From contig CP085832.1 of the NCBI GenBank assembly GCA_020809705.1, forward strand, positions 2,418,001 to 2,482,000: a stretch of DNA of 64,000 bases. Direction: 5' to 3'. Shown here piece by piece: positions 22,511-35,943 of this stretch; within the stretch, counting starts at the first letter, position 1, and each line of letters opens with the position of its first letter. This DNA is from Calonectria ilicicola (lineage: Eukaryota > Ascomycota > Sordariomycetes > Hypocreales > Nectriaceae). Both the position numbers and the translations under genes were made by a program. The notes beneath the pieces were generated by a model. The model had not been told where the DNA came from. It did not search any database and was given only the letters and a program-made list of their open reading frames with translations.

Positions 22511-25500
22511 CAACGTTGCCAACACACTTCACAGCTGCACAGGCTTGTAGATTAGCATGCATGCTAAGGGACCGTCTGACACCATTTGCCATAAACGGCC
22601 TGCTATTAATGCGCTTAACGCAGTACTTCATGAAGGCATTGTTCGTAAACAACCCCTGGAATAATTTACCAAACAAAGCCCAGCCCTACATATAAGATGG
22701 CGTTTGTCGGTCTGTGCCGCTGAGGAGGGAAATAAAAAAACACCCAAGCGGATGTCTATGGGCTCTATATGCCCGAGACTATGGCGGGCGAGGCAACAAA
22801 ATGTCTGTGTGTTGCATATTGTCCCGAAGCCATCATAAGCCGTAGTTGGCAAAAGGACGTCCGTGTCCGCGTGTGTTCGTTGCCCAACTAACAACTACTG
22901 CACGACCGTTTGGAAAGAGCGGGTCCCCTTCATATTTGACAGTGGTAGTAGCATTATTTGTTTTTTTAGAGGGGGGCAATGAGTTTTGACCATGACAGGT
23001 TTCTTTTGTCTGGCCCTCCTCCGTACTCCTTCCACGTGGGCGTAAAGGACGTTTGGTCGACAAGGTATGGGTGTGCTTTGTCCACTTTGTCCACTTTGTC
23101 AAGGGGAGCGCTGCTGGAGCAGGGACCAGCGCCCGAGAGCATTCGGCCCTGCTCTGAAATGCCCGTTGTCCAGTGCGCACGCAGGGTCATGTGGGCAATT
23201 GCCCAGTACCAGGAGGAGGGGGAAAGCGCAGTTCATGCGTTGCGCAAAGTCGATCATGGCTCCTCTTGTTCTGCATGCCCGGCTCCGCAACGTGTGTGTA
23301 AGTTGGAGCAATTGACTGACCGGCTGCATGGTGGTGGGTTGGTGGTGGGTTAATGGACGGTGGCGACAGGATTATGGGTGAATGAATAGGCGGAACATCG
23401 CCGGAGGCAGGCAGGCATATCGTCTGAGAAGGTTGGATATGGCCTAGAATCTGTCTGCCGAAACAGGCCTTTCCCAGCTCGCCGACTTGGAGGGGCGTGT
23501 TATTGCCTGCCTCGATACTTTGAATCCGCAATCCCCGGTCTTTCCAAGGCGTTGCATTGGCATCCCGTGCGCGGGTGATGCGCAAGCTTGAGCTTCGTTC
23601 CATCTCATCTGGGACGACACTACACAACGGCATCACGCGATTCCCCCTCTTTTAGGCCAGAAAGGGGCACATCCTATTTTCTCTAATCGGTATCGGAAAG
23701 TGGGCGCATCTGCGATTGCAAGTCGCCTGACGCCATTGTCGTGCGAGGGATGGAGGCTCCCCGCCGTCCGAGCCTGACAGCTCCCACTATCTCCCTTCCC
23801 CATGTTTGCCAGCCGGGGGTGGCGAATACACCTGCTTGGGCCATCGGTGACGCTGGGACAGGCCTGACTGCTCTGGTTTCTGACTCGTGCTACGCCCTGC
23901 CCCTGGGATCTTGCTTGCACAACGTTGCGCGCATCATTCGTGTCGGGCCCGAAGGTGGTCTGTGGGCGCGCCGCAGTGGGCTTCAGGGTAGCAATATAAA
24001 CTTCAGAACCCGTTAAGCTATATCTCAACGGGGGGGTTAACTTGTTCCATTGTGTAATACCAATCCAATTATAGGGCGGTTTCTCGTATGACATCAAATC
24101 TGCCCCGTCGAGTCGGCAGTATGAGCCTCGCACGTGCACCTCGCCCCGTGGATGATACAAGCTGCGATGGTGTTGTAGATCCGATGAGCTAAGAACCGTT
24201 AGATAACCAAATCTCTTATTCTTCCGAATAGGAACACGAGGCAGATTCGATACAGAGGACAAACCTCTTACCAAACCCATATTACCACCCGTACTCACCG
24301 GAAACACAAAAAGTAACATTTCATAACCAAAGACTATCCCTACCCCGCAAATTGCTCTCTTGAAGTTCGGTACGGCCGGTGATTAAGTCGGGGCTCCGGA
24401 TGCTGCGACGGCCAGAAGTGGACCCGGGCCGAGAGCCTCCCGCCAAGAATTGATTGAAACACTTGTCCTACCCGGAAGCAAACTACCAGCTTCGGCAGTT
24501 GGTTTCTCAGCAAAAGCAAGCCTCTCAGCGCGGTCAATGCGTTTTCTCATTACGATAACTCTTTTCAAGGTTGCGATTATGCTTTCCTCGCTGCGATAGT
24601 GAAATGAGACGGCTGCGCTAACATGACACTGCCTGCGATAACTGCCGTCGAGGCGCGGGATGATTTGGCTGCAAGAAAGTGTTACGTAGTCCCCTGGCTG
24701 TATCGGAATCCGTCAGTCTGAGACCTGGAGAGATGCAACTGAGCTCGCCATGGACCATTTCCGATCCAGTTCCGGTTCCACGGGACGACAATGCGTGGGA
24801 TGGCCAAAAGGATGCACACCTGGAGAAACAGTGTCTTGATTCCACATGGGCATTTCCACGGAACACGCGACTTTTTGAAACCCCCATTTTCTTCAACAGC
24901 ATCCCACGCATCACCCACAAACCACATGGCATCAGCCCACGGTAATGACGCACATTCGATTAAAATGCAAGATGAGCCCAAAGAGGAAACGGTCGTTTAG
25001 AAAAACCAAAAAAACAACAAAGGATCATCAAGTTTTGTAGACATATCCTGGCACACACGCCTCTGAAGGAACAAAATGGCCTCGCACCCCGATGTCGGAG
25101 CGCCTGGCCGCAAGTAATTGAGCACATTGTGGCTTGGAATGCGGGTAGGTTTTAGTCACGTCAAGATGCCGCCGTGGGATGAAGATCTGATAAAGATGCA
25201 AAAAGAAATAAAAAAAACTTCCATAAAAAGTAACTGGTCCATTGATGGCCAAAACCTTACGTCCTGATCGCCAGCCGCCGGGTTGACCATCCCGCTCATC
25301 ATATTCACCTAAATCATGGCGTCAGAGCTGAATGTCGGGCAGCACGCCTCGCGGCTTCAGCCCGACGAGACGCCGTCGCGACATGGTCGCTTGGAGCTGG
25401 CTTCGGCCCTGATCACGTCTTTAGCAGCGACGCCGATGATAGCTCAAACCTTACGCTGGAGGACAGCCGCACCGTCCCCCGTCCCCCAGCTCGCTAAGAC

Positions 25501-28500
25501 TTGAGAGGGAGGGGGGGCTTAGATGGAGGGAGAAGCCAGACTGTCTAGAGAGGAGGAGGAGGAGGTCCTTGCTCAACCGACAAGACGACACCATCTTCTG
25601 ATTTCCCGGTGTCAATGACGATTTTTAGTTTACAACCCGGCGATCTGCCGCTGATCATGGGCCGCCAAGGCTACTCGCCACCAAGGGACTACAGCGCCTA
25701 CTATGCAGGCTCGTCACCTCAATGTCGCTGCGTATTGAGACTAGTTATCGCACCTCGTCCCGTGTTTGTCTGTTGGTTGTGTGTCAACAAACACGGCAGT
25801 TTCCTTTCCTTCTCAGCTCCGAGCGTATGCCGACGGCAGGCCGCTTTTGCAGAAAAAAGGCCGCGGCGGCAGCGCCATGATCCAATTCAGATCTCGATGA
25901 CTATGAGGTGCCCATGCCCGTCCAGTGAGGATGTGCATCACATCATCTACGGCCGCTCTGGGCCCTGTTGATCGATCCCGTCTCCCGTGGGGGGCGTTGT
26001 CCGCGTTGGTTGGATGCCTTCAAGGGCCCTCGGTGCGCACAGTTGGTTGGTCACCTTTGGCTAGTTAGCCTTGGTTTGACAGCGGTCGCGTCTGGGCGTT
26101 TGTCGGCCGCACTCACTTGTTTTTTTTTATGAACCGTTTTAAGTCCGACCCGCAAGGTCAACACCTGCTTCAGTGTTGATCAAGGGTCCTTGGGTTATTT
26201 TTTCTTTTCTCAGGTTTGGCCTTGTTTGCCAGTGTGTCTTGCGCCCCCATCTTTGCCAAGCGCTTGTCTAATTCGCGCCATCCTGGCTGGGTCCGACGCC
26301 TTCTCATTTGCAGCAGCTACTGTATCCCGTAAATGCGACTGCCGATATAGGCACAGAAAAGTCATGGGGACAACTGCAGTTGGTACAGTAGTCTGCTCCG
26401 TAGAGACCCGAGCCACTGGTTGCTGGGCTCGAGCAGTGGATCTTTGCTGCTGTAGTGCCGAGTATTGGAGACCCTAACGAGAGCCGGCACCAGGAGAGTA
26501 TGCCATGTCCTTGGGACGCGTCTGCCGAGGCGGCAAGGGTAAATTTGCCCTGCTGGCACACACACAGGGCCTGTCATGATCAGTAGCAGCACTTTGGCAC
26601 CCGCCCTGGTGGATAGTGAGATAACTTGTGATGGCGGCTGAAGACACTCAGACCACCATAGGGTCCTGTCCGTGACATTTCCCGCCTGGGTTGCAAATAG
26701 TTCTCTTGTCCGCTCAATGACATGACAGGTACGCTTGCCGACAAGCACCCGTCCGTATAAAGCCCTTGCGGCAAACGCCACACTCCGCTCGTTCCCTCGC
26801 TCGCCCGAGAGGGTGTATTCTAGGATATTGGAGCCATTGAGAGAAAAAACTACCAAAAAAGAAAAAAAAGAAAGGAAAAAAAGAAAGAAAGAAAACAACG
26901 GAAGATCGTCGCAAAACCCCTCGAACAGGCAGGCGGATTTACGCCTCGACTGTGGACTATGGAGCGAACCCATCAAGATTGAAGCGCCACGCGCGGCGCC
27001 ATCAGGTTTCAGGTACCGTCGTAATCAATTGTCCAATGGGGGCTGGTCCCGTTCTTCTGTGGCGTTCACTACGGCTTTGGCCAAGGCAACCCCGGGGAGA
27101 CGGTGTGCTGGCGGAATTTGGGGGCTCCAGTTCCGACCCGTCTAGCTTCGGCCAGACTGACAGGCGAACTGGTTAGCTCCCTCAGGCCCTGAGTTGTTGC
27201 CCCTAACTTCTTCAATGAAGGCAACTATTCCAAGGCCATCATCCTTCTGAGATCCTTCAGGGGCGGGCTAAGATGAGCTTGTTCCCACAACCCTGATCCC
27301 CGTTTGCGATGGGATGAACATTCGATGTTGCCAATACTCGTAGCATGGCGCTGGGCTGGTGTTGGCACACGACACAGCCAACTGGCCAGAAATATGCACG
27401 CTTCCCCTCACTATAATCGGAAAATAAAATAAAACATACAAACAATGTGGGCTCATGAGACATAATCCACGGGGCTGCAGATGGACGCAGGAGTATGATG
27501 CCAATCTTTCTCCTATTCGCCGACCTTGTTTCCTCAGCAGGGCTGCATGACGTCGTCTATTGGAGACGCGGCATCGCCTCTTGCTTTTGTTGTCTCTTCA
27601 AGAGAAGCCAACCTGCAGTGGGGCACCCGCTCTTAGCCGGAGGGGCCTTTGCCTCCCATGCAGATTGGGCGATGCGGGACGGCGCGGGACCAGCTTGGAG
27701 GTTTCGCTCCCTGTTCTCGACCTTGGGCTCAGCTCATGCAGGTGAACATGTCAATGATATGATCAGCAATGAATATCGAGCTATGCTAGAGAATGAATCA
27801 TAGAGAGGAAAAAAACTGGGTAGGTGGTGGTCTGGTCACCCCCCCTGGAGGTGCTGAATGATGCGACATTTGTCGGACCTCGGCTGACCACCAACTGTGC
27901 AAGCCACTTTGGTATTCCGCACTTGTTTGTATGGACGCCACATAAACACACAAACATGAGTTGTGATATATTGATGACCGAGTCAAGAGGTCGGGCCTGG
28001 GAACTGCGGCCATGATCGACTGTGCTCGTCGATCCGCAAACCTGGGTGATCCATGCCCAGGTGCTGCAGCTGCTTGCGGCCGCATTGTGAAAGACCAGCA
28101 TAACCGCAGGCCCACTGCGCTCACAATTGGCCTTTAAGCGCGCTTCGAGGAGTGAATAGACGCACAAATTGGTTGTGCAAGTGAATGTGAACCTTGAGGG
28201 ATCACCATCCAAACATGATGCAGGTAATGAATGATACCACGCTATTTTTTTTTTGTTTTTGTCCTTCTCTCTTCCCCTCGATCAGCCGCTAGAGGGGACT
28301 TACTCGATCCCCGTCGCGTCCTCGGGTTTCATCAGTTGCTCCCCGATAGTCCGCTCGCCGTTATGCCCGTCGAGGACAAGATGAGTCCCGCCTATGCGTA
28401 CTTTTCCTGTCCATTACCCGGCTTGTGCTGCCCCATCTCGCCGGATAGGTCCCTTGGGAACGCGGCCCCGCCTGCTCAGGCTAAACCAACGATGTGGCCG

Positions 28501-31009
28501 GACAAAGAAAAGTCTTCAATACGATTTTCCGCTGCGGTGCGGCTAAACCCTCCACAATATGGCAGCAAAGGGATTTCCCACCAAGTGGGGACTGACCTCC
28601 AGTGATGAACGCCTGGGATTCGCCAGCATCCTGGCAAAGACCCCTAAGCACAACCAAACGCCTCCAAAATAATGCCGTCTGTTATTCATAGGCGGGAGCG
28701 GTCGGCGCCATGGCTTGGGCTCGGCCTCCGGATGCTCACTCCCTGAGAACACCAGCGACGGGACGGCGCGTGCTCAACGACCGGCCCGTCAGATAGTCCA
28801 ACTCAGTGGAGACGGTTGCACAAAGAGAGACCTTTGCGGGGTCATCTTGTGTGAGGCAAACACCACTGCGACGCCTTGGATGCATGTCGTTCAGGTCATT
28901 TCGGCTCGGATCGTTTGCTACGAAACCCGGCAAGCGCGGGACCAATGCAGCAAGCAAACATGAATGATTGCAGTGTGGATAGTAACGTGACTCTGGCCGC
29001 CTGCAAGGTGAAGACCCGAGACCGAGCGGACGGCATGGACCCGCTCCCATTAGCCAAACCACCGGATCTCGCTGGTGGAGGAGTGCTACTGTTGCTTCTC
29101 CTCCTGCTGCGACTACTAGGTACTACTGTTGTTTACTCCTCTCCCTTGGGACTAAAGGAGGCTATTGACTGGTGGGGAAGCAGCCGGCACTGCGGATGAG
29201 ATGCTAGATGCATCGCCGCCGCAGAGAGGGTGTGGTCGGTGCATCCCAATGTGCAGCTGCTCAGGCCATGGCCCGGTCATAGCACGACACGGGCCGTTCT
29301 TGACGGGACGAGATGTCATTGAAGGAAGTTGCTGAACCAGAATAATCAGATGGGGATCCATTGATAGACGACCTGATGACTGCAAGCATTCGGAGATTGA
29401 TCGAACAAGCCATCATCATCAAATATGCTTAGAGCACGCGGGTGTCATCTCAGGGTACCCGGCTCATGGTACCAGATCTCCTGCTACTACTGACGATCCG
29501 TATTGCGTGACGGGAGCCGATGTTTCCTCCGCAGTGTCACTTAAAATAGTGTAGTTTTCCCTCTCATCGAGGGCCGCCAGAGCTAGGGGGAAGAGGGCCT
29601 TGGGTTCCCCGTGCCAGGGTAAAGGAAGCCTCGGACCAGGGTGGGAGGAGAAAAAAAAGTCCCAAGAAATGGGGTTCGCTACTCCTGGAAGACGTGCATC
29701 TAATTCCCATGTCTCTGGGTGGTGGAGTCGATTTCTATTGGTGGTTCTAGTTCTAGTTCCATCGCTACGGTAGAGGTCATCACAGGGCGGCGACGGCAAA
29801 TGTCTGAAGCGTACATGACTCGGCCGTTATGTGAGTGTGTTGTCGAAGTTGATATTGCGGTACGCCCGAGTTTTGCTTTTCTGAGCCACACACACACACA
29901 CCATAGCACCTCGCTGCTGCAGATGCGAGGACCAGGTTGCGCCACGCGTGGCACCCTGCTCGGCCAATTTTGTGTGCGGAGCCGACGGGCGAAAAATTTG
30001 GTTTCGACACAAAGATATGATGGCCAGCAAGGAAGCCGGGGCAAGGCAATCTAGCGAGCGGGGCTTCCCGGCAGTTTACTGTGCGATGCCCTGGTTCGGA
30101 TGGGCTCTGGCGGAATTTTGTGCTTTGATACTGATAACCCTGGTTCATTATCAGGATGAGACAGGTAAAGTCCGTGAAATATCTCACTACTACGTGGAGA
30201 TGCCCAAGCCACGGGCGACGAGGGAATGATGAAGGGTTGTCTGCCGGTGATTGCGCAGCAGCTTTGGTGTATAAGCGGGCGGCATGCAAGTGGTTGCGTC
30301 TGTATATGTGGGGTCAGTGCGTGCACACTGCGCGGATCTCTAGGTGGCAGTGGTGGCAGTGGTGGGTGGTGGGAGTAGCAGTGGCGAGAGGACTCAGAAT
30401 ATCGATTTAGCCTCACTTTCTTTTTTCTTTGGTTTCTTTTCTTCTTCGTCGTTGCGGTAGGGACGTGATTACGAGTAACTTGGAACATGATCAGGGTGTA
30501 TGAGGGCGTCTCCGGTCGATCCTATTTGCCGACCTTCCAGAACTCTTTGGCGAGGTCTGGTGATCTCTCGACCCGTGTGCCGGTGACGGGCAATCAGCAG
30601 AACCCGTTTGCCGGGCGGTGAGACTCTGCTCACCATCTGGTCGGGTCGGAAACTGTACCGTCTAGGCGAGGAACTTGAATCCATAGGGGCGATACTATGG
30701 CTGGCAAATTCCATACGCGAGCTGGGGTAGGCATCTCGACAAGCAGGGTTGCTGTTCAGGGTTCTTTGGATATAGTTTAGCCTCCTTCATATTCCCTGAC
30801 CTTGGATGGGTGGGAACGCGAGCGCCAGTTGGTGCCACTAGCTTCTAGCGTACCACGGAGGAGGAAGAATTTGGGTCTAGGTGCTAGGCCAACTTGTTTT
30901 TTGTGCAACCTCAATGACTTCCTCCGTTTGTTACAGCAGAACTCAATTATCGTAAAACATCAAACTGACAGTTATGTCGGGGAGAAAGGTAAAATAAAAT
31001 TGCAATGAA

Positions 31010-31135
31010 AAAAAATGAATGTCCATAATCAACCTTATATATATTTTTATTTACTTTATCTACCTAATATTTATTTATTGATTTATTTATTTCTTTCTTT
31101 CTAGGGTAGTTGGGAGCTGGAGAGAAAAAAAACTA
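31010..31135. repeat. AT-rich island with TTTA/TTTC short repeats
   Basis: A sharply AT-rich segment (TATATAT, then ATTTATTTATT and TTTCTTTCTTTC units) inside GC-rich desert. It is followed by a purine-rich stretch ending in AGAGGGG. A segment at about 41700-41810 has a similar succession of elements. Confidence 0.7.
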
Positions 31136-34100
31136 GAGGGGCTACTACAGTCATTCAGGGGCGGCTATACTGTACTTGTGCGGCCCTAAGGCGAGCACAG
31201 AGTCAGTTCGACTAGGTGTGCAACGAGAACAAAAAGCAAAGGGACGCTCGACGGGAAACCCGCTATGGGCGCTGGAGCGACGGGGCCCCGGGGAGGGGCT
31301 GTGGGGATTGGGAGAGAACTCAGGGTCTTTTGTAGCCCAGACAGTATGTGATCGGGCAATGATGGGCATGCCGCGGAGGTGATGATGAAAAATGTCGGTA
31401 GGGCAATGGTGCAAAGCAATGGCCATCCCCGATTGATCTGATATGTCGATTGCTTGTGTGGAACCTGTCTGTCGTGCGGTCGGTTTGGGAACAATTATTT
31501 GGATTCAGCCAACCAAGGCCCTAGTTTCAGCCATCAAGCCTCACAGAGCAACACAGGCGCCCAGCTGCCAATGGGAGGCGGCTTGCGCCTGGCAGTTTTG
31601 CCGTGACACAAGAAGCGAATCTCAATAACGTCACAACACGTGCAGAAGTGCTAGCAGGGCCGTACCCGTCTGCCTCAAGGCCTGTCTGCGGAGGGAAGAG
31701 GCGATACGAAGGTTTGGTGGCGCCGCCGCTGCTTGATTCATTCCATGTTCCATGGGAAAGTTGCGGGCGCCCAACTCTCGCGCCTCGGCTTCTTGGTTCC
31801 CTCGCTTGTTGTTCCACGTTGGTGGTTACGGGGACACCTCCTCCCGCCAGCTCGTTTCCCCCTTGACGTTTATCACTGCGAGAAACGGGCCTCTCGCAGC
31901 GGCCAAGGTGGGCTCCCGCCTACGTACGTACATACGAGCGTCCCGCATGTCTGTCTCTTGGCAGCGGCGTTGGGAACCGAGGCACATGATCTTGGCCTCC
32001 CTTATGGCCCGTGGAATAACAGCGCCAATTCCCCGAGTGACAGACTCATCGAGAACACATATCAAGTACGATCAGCAGCTGCCAAAAGAAAGGAGCGCAA
32101 CGTCTCCCAACGCTGCTCAGCGCTGCCACCGTTGTAAAGCTACTGTTGGCGCCGCTCTGTTCTAAAGGAGGGCGACTAAAGGTGGTTCAAAAGGTCTGTC
32201 TGTCTCGGGGCCTTACAATAGAAGCATGGCCGACGGCGGGGACGCGGCTGAGTAACCCAAGTGACGATCGCGCTGGATGAGGAAAAGTCAAGCTTTTTTC
32301 TCAGTGCGCTGAGGCTACTTGCTTTGGCAAAAACAACGGTGGCAGTGCCTCTGATGCCACAATGTCTTCGATCTGACGCATACATTTCTACCATGGCTTG
32401 TTTCGATTTTTTATTGTAGCCGCGAGAAGCATCCTGCACCTTCTTTAGCAGACCACCCTTTTCCCATTGCGATTTGAGGGTGTGCAGCATCAGGGATTCG
32501 GCCAATTTTCCATGGTGTTAAACGAGGGGGAGCGAGGGTCTGGACTTTGGCCGGCCGGTGCCTTGGACTCGGGTCGTGTGGTACGTAGGCTTTTCCGGAA
32601 CTGCGCTGGGTGAGGAAAGGTCGGGTCTGGGGGTGGTCTGGGGCACCTGGGGCTGAGTACACTTGTGGCCCAGTGGCTGAGGCAGAGGCTGAGAGAGAGA
32701 TGAGGCTGGGTGCATCACTTGCAAAATGCTATTCTTGATTGCTCATCGATGGAGCTGAATAGCATTATTCAACAACCGACGTACGCGATGACGAAGACGA
32801 CTGCACCCCCCTGGACCGCCTCGCAGGGAAACAAAGCCATGCCCTGTCCGTCTTCCCAATTGTCTGTGTGTACATACATTGCTGCAGCGGCGATTAGCAA
32901 CAATGGGGAACAATGGGGCATCGCAGTGCAGAGAGCACAGGTGGGCTTTTACGCAGTGGCACTCAAGCGAGATGCAGGAGCGTGCAGCTAGTGCAATTGT
33001 CTGTGTGTCTACGTCTGCACGCCAGCCTGGGAAAGCAGCTAGAGGAGGTCTAATCAAGGGCAGAGGACCCAAGAGGACCAATGCGCGTGGAGAGATTTCC
33101 AGGGTTATCATAAATAAAGAGTTTTCTCTCACTTGTCGCCTGCATGCCCCTTCCATGTACATATATGTATGATCTAGATGTATGTACGCATCACGAGTTG
33201 CTTGCTGATGAAGCGAGGGATTGGCAAAGCAGCAGAGACTGGCATTACATTACATGGCATGGCATGATATGAGAGAAAGCGCTGAGCTAGCGTCGTAATA
33301 GCAGAAGCAGAATCGGGAAATGATCCAGAATGGTCTTGCTCGGGGCGACCACTTGGTGGGCGGGATGGCGGCCTTCTGGCGACCCAGATTTGTCTCTGAC
33401 TGGGCTGTGGGCTGAAGACGGTCAACCGTTGCCGTTGCCACTGCCACTGAATGGGAAAAAACAGGAAGCCAAACAAAGCTGGGCAAGATTGAATCGAATT
33501 AAACTACTGTCAATAGCCATCTGTCAGAATCAGTCATCCGCCCATGGCTGAGCTGAGATGAGCAGTTGTCGCTGTTGAGCGGCTAGGTGATGGTCAGTGC
33601 CATGTGCCGGCGTGTTGTAGCCTCTGGCCTTGGCGCACTGAGACGAACCATTGGCCTCTGCCAGTATACCTCATTTGATGAGCTCCGGTTGTAGTGCAAG
33701 ATCTGGAAGCTGATGTGGAAGCTCGGCGCGCGTCAAGAGATTTGTTTACAATGGCAATAGTAGCAAGGTACAATGAGGGATTGGCAATGGGCTACGAGGC
33801 TGATGGAGCCGTTCATGTGATGAGGGAGCGGTCCAATTTCGCATGTTTGGGCAGTGTCTGCCACTCGGAAGAAGCAAACGCACCAGAGCAAACTGCTCTA
33901 TACTCGGCAATGAAAAAAAGTAAAAGAGCGGTGCGGTTTGACGCATCCAACCGCGAGACAGACGGGTTGTGCGAGGTGAGTCGAATGAGCAGAGCACGAG
34001 AGGCGGGTGGGGCCGGTTGAGCCCTCGTACATACAGTAGGGCAGAGGAGAGGTTTGTGCATTCGGTGACACTGTCTTGGACGCAATTACTCACGGCCTCC

Positions 34101-35114
34101 GCTATCGCCATTGCGCATCCCGCCCGCCGTGAGTAGAGTGCTAGTGTGGTTTGCGCATAGGCTCAAAAAGAGAGTGGAGGGCAACGACGACAGTTTCCAA
34201 CAAGGTGATGGAGCTTGGGGGCGAAAGGGGTCCTCCCCTATCCCGGCTTCTCGCCGGGTTCCTGGACCCCCAATCCCTGTATCCCCGGCCAGTTGAGCTA
34301 GCAGGGAACCCCTGGCGCTAGTAGCTGTGGCCAGCAGTGGTGGAGACGCAGAAGGCGTCGGTTGGTGAGGTGTGCCGCCAGAAAAGGGGCCCCCCCACTG
34401 TGACTACACACCCACGCCTCCTCATCACCCGTCACCTCATCCGCCATCATCCCGTCGTGCCGTCACCCCAAACTGTCACTCCCCCCCCTGACCATGCCCC
34501 GAGGAGAGCGCGAGGCTGCCCTGGCTGGCGACGAGGAACCTGTCTGCAGTAGTGCCAGCCGGGGAGTGGGACTATCCACCACGCTGCCTCTTTGCTCGTC
34601 CCTGCCCGGGTGACCAGGGATGCCTCTGGGGGGCCGTGGTTGGATCCACCGCCGAAGGTGGGTGTGGCCACTGACTTACCACCTTGGAGCAAGCAAGGCA
34701 CTGAGAGGAGAGGGTAAGGTGATAACCACCGCTATCCCCAGACTTGGAGCCGCGCGAGGGCATCTTTTTTCTCATGTCTTTCTTTCGATCCTCATATTAG
34801 ACCTGTCCATACCCTCGACTGTGTGTCGGTCCCTGCTCTGCTCTGGTATTGCCTGTAGCAAGCACCTCAACACGCCTGTTGGTATTCGACTCGATTGCCT
34901 CTGCACCGACCAGGACATTCCACCCGTCCTCTACTTCCCCCCTCATACTTGGACTCGAGGAACGCCTTGATTACGACCCACGACTTCGAGCTGGAAGCTG
35001 ATTCAAGCTGGCCAACCCCTTCGATCCGATCTCTCTGTGGCCCATTCCTCACCAATTAATATTTTCACGAATTGCTTCCTTAATTGCATTAATCCACCAC
35101 CACCCAACCAAAAG
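31136..35114. other. Gene desert, eastern part and RasGEF promoter/leader
   Basis: No coding gene is supported. G-rich and CCCC-rich stretches (about 34240-34500) precede a pyrimidine-rich region at about 34900-35110 that looks like a fungal promoter/leader of the downstream RasGEF. The transcription start is not determinable from sequence. Confidence 0.5.
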
Positions 35115-35649
35115 GTAAGCAGCCGCAGCCTCACATACTTCGCACGTCCACACACAACCACGCACCCGCCCTCGCACGTACCAGGAGCATGCACGCAGAC
35201 CATCAAGTTGAGACGGGACGAAGTGTGACCGGGTCTTGTACTGAAATCTCAACAACCAACTGGGCTCATCTCATTGGATCCGCTGGTGATGTGGTTCGGG
35301 ATGGAGGGGACTTTTTATTGTCTTGTGCAAAGGGTCGTGTGCCATGTTTACCGCGTGGCAGTTGGCCACGACATGTCTGCACAATTGGATCATGGGCATT
35401 TTTTCCCCCGCTCTGCTGCGACGACGCCCTGAGAACACCTGTAACGGTCTTGCCCCGCGGCCCGCAACGCGCTGCAGCACACTGCACAACGTGCAGCTAG
35501 GCCTGCCCCTGTGCACCGGCATTCCTGGGCCGCACCTTGCATCCACGAGAAGCCTGACCAACGCCTCCTCCCTTCATTCCACGCTCCTTGTTTCCAAACA
35601 ATATAACCATAACACAATAATCACGGACCCCGCTGACATTGGATATTAG
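35115..35649 (+). other. Candidate 5'-UTR intron of the RasGEF gene
   Basis: A strong donor (AAAG/GTAAGC) at 35115 is matched by a GCTGAC branch-like element and a TATTAG acceptor ending at 35649. This would remove 535 nt from the leader about 295 bp upstream of the start codon. Long leader introns are common in fungal signalling genes. It is inferred from signals only. Confidence 0.4.
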
Positions 35650-35943
35650 CATTTCGGCGTTGCCTTCCACAGCCTCTGCCTACTGTCTGGACCATCCCTC
35701 CCACTACCGATTTTAACTACACAAGGTTGCAACTGCCGTAGTATCACCCGCCTCAACTTACAGCTCCGCCGAGTCCGCGCCTCGAAGCTCGTACTCCCGA
35801 ACTCGCCGAGGATCTCCAACCCACTCTATTAATTCGGTGACAATTGAATCAGACAGAGCCTTGCTCGGGTGGTTGTCAACAACCTACCTACAGGGCTGCA
35901 CCCCCGATGGTCTAAACGACTCCAGCACATAGCGGCAAACGCG

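Larger units (their letters stand above)
19051..31009. other. Gene desert, GC-richer central part
   Basis: This is about 12 kb of mostly GC-rich sequence with no supportable protein-coding gene. Open frames occur on all six frames and overlap heavily; the longest are 228 aa (23633-24319, minus) and 204 aa (26362-26976, minus). None shows a domain, hydrophobic pattern or motif I recognise. The sequence is dense in short tandem and dinucleotide repeats, poly-purine runs and GC-alternating tracts. It may be upstream regulatory DNA, noncoding transcription units, or decayed sequence. Confidence 0.55.

Noticed and set aside
23633..24319. 228-aa minus-strand frame in the desert
   Set aside because: No domain, poor codon bias, and overlapping frames of similar length on the other strand; typical of GC-rich noncoding DNA.
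26362..26976. 204-aa minus-strand frame
   Set aside because: It contains a low-complexity Phe/Ser run from a poly-purine tract and no recognisable family.
35869..35943. Extension of the RasGEF frame upstream of ATG 35944
   Set aside because: It begins with GTG only and adds no family sequence; treated as leader.
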